Translations under genes and position numbers: made by a program
The notes under the pieces: model-generated
Database searches by the model: none
What the model was told of the DNA's origin: nothing
What the model saw: only the letters and a program-made list of their open reading frames with translations
Assembly (NCBI GenBank): GCA_947456995.1
Contig: CANGVB010000214.1
Span: 1-6,498, forward strand
DNA from: Bryobacteraceae bacterium
GTDB lineage: Bacteria; Acidobacteriota; Terriglobia; Bryobacterales; Bryobacteraceae
Direction of reading: 5' to 3'
DNA length: 6,498 nucleotides
Shown: positions 1 to 6,203 of the stretch, in pieces
How positions within the stretch are numbered: the stretch's first letter is position 1
How the letters are laid out: every line of letters begins with the position of its first letter

Positions 1-2
1 AA

Positions 3-2807
3 TTCCGCGTTGAGACCAACGCGCTCAAGGCCGATGATGGCCAGACGTCGGGTGGCGTGATCAACGTGGTTAGCAAGAGGGGGGCGGATGAGATTCATGG
101 GTCGCTGTGTGAGGTCTTGCGGAGTGATTCGCTTGATGCACGGAACGCCTTTGCGACACAGCCGGACCCGCGGACGGGCCGCATCAAGCAGGTATTGCGC
201 TACAACCAATTTGGCGGCACGGTGGGTGGGCCGGTAAGGATACCGGGGCTTTATGATGGCCGCAATAAGACCTTCTTCTTTGCGGGCTATGAGCAGTGGC
301 GGTGGCGCTCGACTGGGTCGCCTCGTTTGGGGACGGTGGCTTTGCCGGAATGGCGGACGGGCAACTTCTCGAACTTTCGCAATGGCCTTGGCGCGTTGAT
401 TCCGCTCTTTGACCCAAACACGACACGACAGAACCCGGCTGGGGCTGGCTTTGTTCGTGATCCGCTGCCTGGCAACATCGTGCCTTCGAATCGTATCGAT
501 ACGTTGTCGGCGAAGGTGATGCCTTTCATGCCGCTGCCGAATGCGACGGCGACAGACCCCTTTACCGGGGCGAACAACTTTATTGCTCTTGTGCCGTCTT
601 CTTCAGACCAGGGTGTGACCAACGTGCGCCTCGATCACCGGCTCTCGACCAATGACATGTTTTTCTTCCGCTATACGAGCAATCGCAATACGCGGCAAGA
701 CCGCGGCTGGGGGCTGAATGAAGCTGACCCGGCTGCTCGCAATGACCAACGGGATAATCACAATGCAGTCGTCAACTATACGCGTGTTCTGAGCCCGAAG
801 CTGGTGAATGACCTTCGCTTCGCGGTGGCTCGCCAGTGGTTGCCCTTTTTGCATCCGAGTTTTGATCAGGGCTGGCCGGCCAAGCTGGGTTACCCGTCGA
901 TTGTGCCGCAGGACCAGTTTCCGCCGGTTGCCATTGCGGGCTACCTCGGGATTGGCAGCCCAGCGTTTTCGGCGGGTTTGCGTGCGCAACAGTATGTGCA
1001 GCTTGTCGATAGCGTTAGCATCAACGCTGGCAAACACAGCTTCAAGACGGGCTTTGATTTGCGCTGGTCTCGTCTGAGCTTTATCAATCGATCTGCGCCT
1101 TCAGGACGTTATGACTTTAGCGCGGCCCTGACGGGCAATCCGCTTGTGCCTGCCAATACTGGCGCGTCGCTGGCTTCATTCCTGCTGGGAGAAGTGGGAG
1201 GAGGCACGCTTGGCTTCAGGCCCTTCATGCAGTATCGATCGCTGCCGCTGGGCATTTACTTCCAGGACGACTGGAAGATCACCCGTACGCTGACGCTGAA
1301 TCTTGGTGCGCGCTATGACATCAGCTTTGGCCCGACAGAGCTGCACAATCGGCATTCGAGCTTTGACCCGTTTATTACCAACCCGCAGACCAATCGCCCC
1401 GGAGTGCTGACCTATGCAGGGGTGAACCGCCCCGAGAGTTTTGTGGATCTCGACAAGAACAACTTTGGCCCGCGCGTTGGCTTTGCCTGGGACCCGAAAG
1501 GCAATGGCAAGACGGCGATTCGCGGTGGCTATGGTTTGATCTATACGATCTCTGAGATCGGCCACACGCAGGGCGACAACTCGAACGCGCTGGGCTTCTC
1601 GATTGATACGCCCTTTGTTGCTTCGGGTAGCACGCCGGTGAAGGCGTTTCAGTTCAGCAGAGGGCCGGAATTCCTGCTGCAGCCTCTTGGTGCTTCGGGT
1701 GGGCCTGGTGCCTTTCGTGGCTTCAATGGCCAGTATCAGGATCGCGATGCGCGCACGCCTTACATCCAACAGTGGAACTTTACGATTCAGCGCGCTCTCT
1801 GGGCGGGCTGGACTGCTAGCGCTGTCTATGCGGGCAGCCGGGGCATCAAGCTCTTTGGCGGCAACTATAACCTGAATCAACTCGACCCGAAGTATTTCTC
1901 TGAAGGATTGGCTCTGCAGCAGACTGTGCCGAATCCTTTCTTTGGCCAGATTGCGACGGGGGCCTTGTCTGGTGCCACGGTGCAGAGGCAGCAGTTGTTA
2001 CGTGCTTTCCCTGACTATCAGACCGTGCAGACTTTTGCGGCTAACAACGCGAGTTCTTCTTATCACTCGCTGCAGGTGTTTGTGGAGAAGAGATTCTCGG
2101 GCGGCATCTCTGCGTTGTTCAGCTACACCAAGAGCAAGCTGATCAGTGATGCGCTGAGTGTTGGCGGTGGCGGTAATGCAACGGGGCTTGGCGACTTCCG
2201 CATTGGTGCTTATAACCGCCGGTTGGAAAAGGCGATCGATCAGGATGATGTGTCGCAGCGACTGGTTACCAGTGGAGTGCTGGAGCTGCCTTTCGGTAGA
2301 GGCCGGAAGTTTGGTGCGAGCATCCCCAAGCTGGTGGACGCCTTTGTGGGCGGCTGGCAGCTCAACGGCATTGCCACCATGCAGACGGGGCTTCCGCTGC
2401 TGGTGCGTGGCAGCAACAACTTTACGGGTATCAATTATCCTGACCTTGTTGCCGACCCGTCGATTGCAACTGGCGACCGCTCGGCTAATCGCTGGTTCAA
2501 CATTGATGCCTTCCGCAACCCGGCCAACTTTGTGATCGGCAATGCGCCACGCACGTTGCCGAGTACGCGAGCTCCGGGGCTTGTGGATGTGAGTTTCTCG
2601 ATCTTCAAGACCTGGAAGATCAAGGAACGGATTCGGCTTGAGAACCGAATCGAAATGTTTAACGCACTGAACAGTGTGAACCTGAACGGGCCCGACACCA
2701 ACTTTGCACCCAATGCGGCAGGGGTAAACACGAATGCCAACTTTGGACGTATCTTTGGTGCTCTCGACGCACGGCGTATGCAGCTTGGCTTGCGTGTTAC
2801 TTTCTAA
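3..2807 (+). CDS. TonB-dependent receptor, Oar-like, 5'-truncated by window edge
   Basis: This is an outer-membrane beta-barrel transporter or adhesin of the large Oar-like TonB-dependent receptor type; its substrate cannot be read from the sequence. The frame is open to the left edge, so the GTG at 57 is an internal Val codon and not the start. Codons 3-56 already read as plug domain (FRVETNALKADDGQTSGG), continuing into INVVSKRGADEIHGS, the classic end-of-plug pattern (sGGxinvvtKsGtNxxHG). About 934 residues are visible. The signal peptide, the N-terminal carboxypeptidase-regulatory-like domain usual in this group, the TonB box and the start of the plug would lie upstream. The rest is barrel-like: alternating aromatic strands such as FFFAGYEQWRWR, and LGIYFQDDWKITRTLTLNLG, a very typical mid-barrel motif. 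The protein ends in LGLRVTF, with the terminal Phe used by the BAM machinery. Its stop overlaps the ribosome binding site of the next gene, so the two are probably co-transcribed. The family call is firm and the ligand is unknown. Confidence 0.93.
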   Translation, partial: FRVETNALKADDGQTSGGVINVVSKRGADEIHGSLCEVLRSDSLDARNAFATQPDPRTGRIKQVLRYNQFGGTVGGPVRIPGLYDGRNKTFFFAGYEQWRWRSTGSPRLGTVALPEWRTGNFSNFRNGLGALIPLFDPNTTRQNPAGAGFVRDPLPGNIVPSNRIDTLSAKVMPFMPLPNATATDPFTGANNFIALVPSSSDQGVTNVRLDHRLSTNDMFFFRYTSNRNTRQDRGWGLNEADPAARNDQRDNHNAVVNYTRVLSPKLVNDLRFAVARQWLPFLHPSFDQGWPAKLGYPSIVPQDQFPPVAIAGYLGIGSPAFSAGLRAQQYVQLVDSVSINAGKHSFKTGFDLRWSRLSFINRSAPSGRYDFSAALTGNPLVPANTGASLASFLLGEVGGGTLGFRPFMQYRSLPLGIYFQDDWKITRTLTLNLGARYDISFGPTELHNRHSSFDPFITNPQTNRPGVLTYAGVNRPESFVDLDKNNFGPRVGFAWDPKGNGKTAIRGGYGLIYTISEIGHTQGDNSNALGFSIDTPFVASGSTPVKAFQFSRGPEFLLQPLGASGGPGAFRGFNGQYQDRDARTPYIQQWNFTIQRALWAGWTASAVYAGSRGIKLFGGNYNLNQLDPKYFSEGLALQQTVPNPFFGQIATGALSGATVQRQQLLRAFPDYQTVQTFAANNASSSYHSLQVFVEKRFSGGISALFSYTKSKLISDALSVGGGGNATGLGDFRIGAYNRRLEKAIDQDDVSQRLVTSGVLELPFGRGRKFGASIPKLVDAFVGGWQLNGIATMQTGLPLLVRGSNNFTGINYPDLVADPSIATGDRSANRWFNIDAFRNPANFVIGNAPRTLPSTRAPGLVDVSFSIFKTWKIKERIRLENRIEMFNALNSVNLNGPDTNFAPNAAGVNTNANFGRIFGALDARRMQLGLRVTF

Positions 2808-2810
2808 GGA
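2806..2810 (+). promoter_or_regulatory. Shine-Dalgarno AAGGA of the FAD oxidoreductase gene, overlapping the receptor stop codon
   Basis: AAGGA lies 9 bases before the ATG at 2820, and its first two bases are the last two of the receptor's TAA stop at 2805-2807. The position supports the ATG at 2820 as the start and suggests that translation of the two genes is coupled. There is no room for a separate promoter or terminator in the 12-base gap. Confidence 0.75.
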
Positions 2811-2819
2811 TTCAACGCT

Positions 2820-4478
2820 ATGAGAACCCTTCTTCTATTTGCTTGCGCTATCTCCGCGATGGCGCAACAGAACTTCGATTTTGTTGTTTATGGTGGGACG
2901 GCTGGTGGGGTTGCGACTGCGGTTGCGGCTGCCAGGCACGGACTTAAGACGGCTCTGCTTGAGCCACGCAATCACATTGGCGGGATGGTGTCGGGCGGTT
3001 TGTCTGGCACGGATACCGGCAAGAAGGAAGTGATTGGTGGGATGGCTTTGGAGTTTTACTATCGTGCGGGCCGCAAGTACAGCATGGACCGTCACCTGAA
3101 TGAACTCTCCTGGATGCCAGAGCCGAAGGTGGCCGAGGAGATCTTTCGCGAGATGCTCAAGGAGGCGGGGGTTACGCTTTTTGAGCGGCATCGTTTGAAG
3201 GAGAAAGCCGGAGTGGTGAAAGAGGGGAATCGCGTGACTGAGATTCTCACTGAAAACGGGGCTCGCTTTCGGGCGCGGTTCTTTGCTGATACCAGCTATG
3301 AGGGCGATCTGATGGCGCAAGCCAAGGTGAGCTATACGTATGGCCGCGAGGGCATCAAGGATTATGGCGAATCGCTGGCGGGCATTCGTGCTGTTACCGA
3401 GAGCCATCAGTTTGCAGTGGATGTGCCGGCTCGCGGTAAGGACGGTAAGGTGTTGCCCGAGATTTCAACCGAGCCGCGCGGCACGCCCGGTGAAGGCGAC
3501 AAGCGCATACAGGCTTATAACTTTCGTGTGATCGCGACCAACGTTGCAGCGAATCGGCTGCCCTGGCCCAAGCCTGCGGGCTACGACCCGAAGCGCTATG
3601 AACTGCTAGCGAATTATCTGGAGGCGATGACGCCTTATATGGGCCGCCCGCTGACCTTCAACGAAGTGAGCCTGCTTCGGATTATCCCGAATGGCAAGGT
3701 GGATCTGAATAATCGCAATGGTTTTTCAACCGACTACATTGGTAAGAACTACGGCTATCCGGAAGGAAGCTACGCCGAGCGTGAGCGGATCTGGAAAGAG
3801 CATATCGATTACCAGCAGGGCTTTTATTACTTTCTTGCGAATGACCCGCGTGTGCCCAAATCATTGCAGGAAGAGGTGCGGTCTTATGGCCTCGCTAAAG
3901 ACGAATACCTTGATACGAATCACTGGCCGCACCAGCTCTATATTCGTGAGGCGAGGCGCATGGTGAGCGACTTTGTGTCGACCCAGAAGGACTTGCAGAC
4001 CGACCGCACGAAGCCAGACGTGATTGGCATGGGCAGCTATGCTTCGGATTCTCACAACATACAGCGCTTCATCAACGATCGTGGTTTTGTGGAGAACGAA
4101 GGCGATGTGCAGGTGCAGGTGCAGCCTTATCAGATCCCTTACCGGGTTGTGATTCCGAAGAAGGCGGAAGCGGTGAATCTGCTGGTGCCGGTGTGCTTCT
4201 CATCGAGCCATATTTCCTATGCAAGTATGCGCATGGAGCCGCAGTACATGATTATTGGCCATGCGGCTGGGATTGCTGCTGCGCTTGCGGCGAAGGGCAA
4301 CACGGCTGTGCAGGATATCAATATTGCTGAGCTGCAATCGAAGCTGCGCGAAGAGGGCGCGGTGTTTGAGTACAACATGGATGAGTACAACAAGGCGTTT
4401 GCTGCGATACGCAAGCGTTTTGCGCCACCTGCGCGTAAGGGGCCGATTCCGTGGGGCCGGCCTAGTGAGAAAAAGTAG
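2820..4478 (+). CDS. Secreted FAD-dependent oxidoreductase (FAD_oxidored-type family)
   Basis: This 552-residue flavoprotein probably acts outside the cytoplasm. It starts at an ATG with a good ribosome binding site. Residues 1-15 form a Sec-type signal peptide: a short positive start, a hydrophobic core LLLFACAI, then AMA before QQ as a probable cleavage site. The Rossmann FAD-binding segment follows at 19-48, with the glycine cluster YGGTAGG (a GGTxGG form of GxGxxG) and the ribose-binding acid Glu48. Next comes IGGMVSGGLSGTD (53-65), characteristic of this flavoprotein group. FADTSYEGDLMA (155-166) is the second FAD contact. Near the C-terminus, VNLLVPVCFSSSHISYASMR (452-471) and GHAAGIAAALA (480-490) match the family's closing motif. 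Homologues are often annotated vaguely, some as xanthan lyase, and the substrate is not known. It follows a TonB-dependent receptor with no gap, so uptake or processing of the same compound is plausible. It is unlikely to be the cytoplasmic flavoprotein QhpG of the neighbouring amine dehydrogenase cluster, because it is exported and on the other strand. Confidence 0.85.
   Translation: MRTLLLFACAISAMAQQNFDFVVYGGTAGGVATAVAAARHGLKTALLEPRNHIGGMVSGGLSGTDTGKKEVIGGMALEFYYRAGRKYSMDRHLNELSWMPEPKVAEEIFREMLKEAGVTLFERHRLKEKAGVVKEGNRVTEILTENGARFRARFFADTSYEGDLMAQAKVSYTYGREGIKDYGESLAGIRAVTESHQFAVDVPARGKDGKVLPEISTEPRGTPGEGDKRIQAYNFRVIATNVAANRLPWPKPAGYDPKRYELLANYLEAMTPYMGRPLTFNEVSLLRIIPNGKVDLNNRNGFSTDYIGKNYGYPEGSYAERERIWKEHIDYQQGFYYFLANDPRVPKSLQEEVRSYGLAKDEYLDTNHWPHQLYIREARRMVSDFVSTQKDLQTDRTKPDVIGMGSYASDSHNIQRFINDRGFVENEGDVQVQVQPYQIPYRVVIPKKAEAVNLLVPVCFSSSHISYASMRMEPQYMIIGHAAGIAAALAAKGNTAVQDINIAELQSKLREEGAVFEYNMDEYNKAFAAIRKRFAPPARKGPIPWGRPSEKK
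4462..4478. other. Tail-to-tail overlap of convergent genes
   Basis: The FAD oxidoreductase ends with TAG at 4476-4478 on the plus strand. The qhpE protease ends with TAG at 4464-4462 on the minus strand. The last codons of both genes therefore share 17 bp, and I see no hairpin between them that could act as a shared terminator. Transcripts from each side must run into the other gene as antisense RNA unless termination occurs inside coding sequence. Confidence 0.85.
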
Positions 4479-5088
4479 CCAGAAGTTTGGCTGCGCTTTC
4501 TGTTTGCGGGCTTTCGATCTGAGCCCAGGATGCGGCGAGTAAGCCTGTTGCGTTTGCTACGGCGAAGCTGATTCCTTGCAGGTTCTTTTCGCGGCTGACG
4601 CCGGGGATCTCTCGCGGGTAGGGGCTGGCGGCAAAGCGCATGGGGCCTGTGGCGCGAAGCTGGTTTCGCTCGAGTGTGGGATCAAGGTCTATGCCGATGA
4701 CACCGTCGAGCATGCCCGGGTAGGCTGTGGCTGCGCTGAGCCAGATGCTTCCTTTGGCAACCCATTCGCTGAGGCGCGTTGCATGGGCTTCGTTTGTTGT
4801 GCCGAGGCTGAGATTGATCAGGTCTGCTCCCTGATCGAGCGCCCATTCGACACCTCGCAGGATGATGTCGATATTGGTGCGGAGGCCCCCTTCAAAGATC
4901 TTGACGGCCAAAAGATCGGCATCGGGGGCGAGGCTTCGGATGGCTCCGGCTACTGCTGTGCCGTGGCCGACTCTGTCGAGCCAATCACCGTCTGCCCCCA
5001 TGCCTGTTGCGTTGAATCCCGAGAGAACCTCACCCACATGAGGGTGACCGGCGTGAATGCCGCTATCGAGAATCGCTACCTTTGGCAT
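4462..5088 (-). CDS. qhpE: QhpE-like subtilisin-family (S8) serine protease for QHNDH gamma-subunit maturation
   Basis: This is a 208-residue compact subtilase. The catalytic triad is visible in the usual order: Asp8 in VAILDSGIHAGHP, His42 in GHGTAVAGAI, and Ser174 in GISFAVANATG (the equivalent of GTSMAxP). The central strand and turn ADLINLSLGTT (88-98) is the substrate-binding SxG segment. It has no signal peptide, prodomain or C-terminal extension and is much shorter than secreted subtilases, so it should be cytoplasmic. At the place where subtilases carry AAGN with the oxyanion-hole Asn, this protein reads SAATAYPG (118-125), so the Asn is missing. In Paracoccus denitrificans, QhpE is an unusual subtilisin-like protease that removes the leader peptide of the QHNDH gamma subunit. 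Position directly after qhpC and qhpB supports the same role here. The ATG lies 19 bases after the qhpB stop. No strong ribosome binding site is seen, which fits coupled translation. The start is supported by the beta strand MPKVAILDSG beginning at residue 1, as in minimal subtilases. Confidence 0.88.
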   Translation of the reverse strand: MPKVAILDSGIHAGHPHVGEVLSGFNATGMGADGDWLDRVGHGTAVAGAIRSLAPDADLLAVKIFEGGLRTNIDIILRGVEWALDQGADLINLSLGTTNEAHATRLSEWVAKGSIWLSAATAYPGMLDGVIGIDLDPTLERNQLRATGPMRFAASPYPREIPGVSREKNLQGISFAVANATGLLAASWAQIESPQTESAAKLLATFSH

Positions 5089-5107
5089 CCCGGCTAAAGA
5101 AGCTGCC

Positions 5108-6199
5108 TTAGCCTGGTAGAACCATCATGTTTGAAGTCATGTCGGTGTTGACGTCGAGATCCTTCACCAGCTTGAGGGTTGCTGCGTCGTACATTTCAAG
5201 CGTGTTGCCAGCGCCGTAGATGTAGAGCAGTTTGCCGTCAGAAGAGAGATTGAACTCGAAGCGGCTGCGACCGTCAAATTCCTGCATCTTCGTGATGCGC
5301 TTGGAGGCGATATCGAAGGTCCAGAATTCGCAGCGCTGGTTGGCGCCCATGCCGTTGTAGGCCACGGTGTAGCCGGTTTTGCGGTCTGGAGTGAGACGCA
5401 AGCCGGTGGTGCGTGTGGTGGACGGACCGACGGGTGAGAAGTCGAAGGTGCGTTTGTTGAGATCGAAGGTGGCAAAGCCGAAGGTTGTTTTGTGAACGAT
5501 CGGGTCTGTCGAGTTGAAGAAGCCGAAGATCTTGCCGGGCTCTTCATGGGGATCATCGGTGCCAGAAATCGATACGCGTTCGATGCCGGGGAAGAGGGGC
5601 TTGGAAAGTTCGATTTTGCCGACTTCTTTGAAATCTTCTGTCGAGTAGATGTTGACGTTCTCGCGGAACTGATAGAGATACTTGCCGTCGGGCGAGACAC
5701 GGAGACCACCACCGCGGCCGCCTCGAATTTGTTGATCCTTGGGGAAATCGACAAATTTTTCGATCTTCTCGTTTTCCATGTCGATGATGGCCCACTGCGG
5801 CTTGCTGACTTCAAAGCGGTCGATTTTCTTGTCGACAGTGTAGAGGGCCGTGTACATCTTCTTGCCGTCGGGAGAGAGAGCAAAGCCGCTGGGGCGGTAC
5901 TTCTTGCCGGCAGTGTCGAGTTTGAAGCTGCGTTCGAGCTTGCGGGTTGCGACGTCTACAATTTCAAAGCCACATTCCATCGCGGAGTGGATGATCAGCT
6001 TTTTCTTGTCTTCGCTGAACATCATCGAGCGGGGTACGTCGAGCTTGAGATTGATCTCGGTGGAGATCTTGCGAGTGGCTTCGTCGATTACCAGAACACG
6101 CTTCTGCCAGGCACCTACGAAGAGGGTGCCGAGCTTGGCGGTTTGGGCCGGAGCGAGGCTGGCTGCGGCTACTGTGGAGAGGAATGTACGGCGCTGCAT
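5108..6199 (-). CDS. qhpB: Quinohemoprotein amine dehydrogenase beta subunit (beta-propeller)
   Basis: This 363-residue protein is predicted to be the periplasmic beta-propeller subunit of QHNDH, which with the alpha and gamma subunits forms the substrate cavity for primary amines. I chose the ATG at 6199-6197, one base after the gamma stop. An upstream in-frame ATG at 6250 would add 17 residues, inside the gamma gene, in front of the signal peptide. From the chosen start, MQRRTFLSTVAAASLAPA is a Tat-like signal peptide (RRTFL, weakly hydrophobic core), with probable cleavage after APA at residue 18. The mature part has repeated YVTN/WD-like blades: FVGAWQKRVLVIDEATRKI (27-45), SPDGKKMYTALY (109-120), SPDGKYLYQFRENVNIY (169-185), TPDRKTGYTVAY (270-281) and SSDGKLLYIYGAGNTLEMYD (319-338). 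The segment RFEVSKPQWAIIDMENEKIE resembles the beta subunit of Paracoccus as I remember it. Alone it could pass as a generic YVTN propeller; the adjoining gamma gene makes the QHNDH call secure. Confidence 0.88.
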   Translation of the reverse strand: MQRRTFLSTVAAASLAPAQTAKLGTLFVGAWQKRVLVIDEATRKISTEINLKLDVPRSMMFSEDKKKLIIHSAMECGFEIVDVATRKLERSFKLDTAGKKYRPSGFALSPDGKKMYTALYTVDKKIDRFEVSKPQWAIIDMENEKIEKFVDFPKDQQIRGGRGGGLRVSPDGKYLYQFRENVNIYSTEDFKEVGKIELSKPLFPGIERVSISGTDDPHEEPGKIFGFFNSTDPIVHKTTFGFATFDLNKRTFDFSPVGPSTTRTTGLRLTPDRKTGYTVAYNGMGANQRCEFWTFDIASKRITKMQEFDGRSRFEFNLSSDGKLLYIYGAGNTLEMYDAATLKLVKDLDVNTDMTSNMMVLPG

Positions 6200-6203
6200 T
6201 TTA
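6197..6203 (-). promoter_or_regulatory. qhpC stop / qhpB start junction with translational coupling
   Basis: On the minus strand the gamma stop and beta start read TAAAATG, with a single base between them. No good Shine-Dalgarno sequence precedes the beta ATG, so a ribosome finishing gamma probably restarts on beta, keeping the two subunits near equal amounts. Confidence 0.6.

Noticed and set aside
1..5. AATTC at the left edge, as after an EcoRI cut
   Set aside because: Five bases cannot separate a cloning junction from chance, and the reading frame passes through them as normal receptor sequence.
1176..1880. 234-codon minus-strand open frame inside the receptor gene
   Set aside because: It is antisense to typical barrel sequence, and its Arg/Ala-rich product has no family features.
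4107..4124. Three tandem copies of GTGCAG
   Set aside because: They encode a short Val-Gln alternation within the oxidoreductase. Three hexamers in coding DNA are easily explained by codon choice and show no sign of a regulatory or mobile repeat.
2820..4478. FAD oxidoreductase as a replacement for QhpG
   Set aside because: It has a secretory signal peptide, lies on the opposite strand in a unit with a TonB-dependent receptor, and carries motifs of a different flavoprotein family from the monooxygenases. Proximity alone is not enough.
4576..5097. 173-codon plus-strand open frame opposite qhpE
   Set aside because: It lies wholly antisense to a gene with an intact catalytic triad; its Cys-rich product looks like reverse-strand translation and has no ribosome binding site that I can support.
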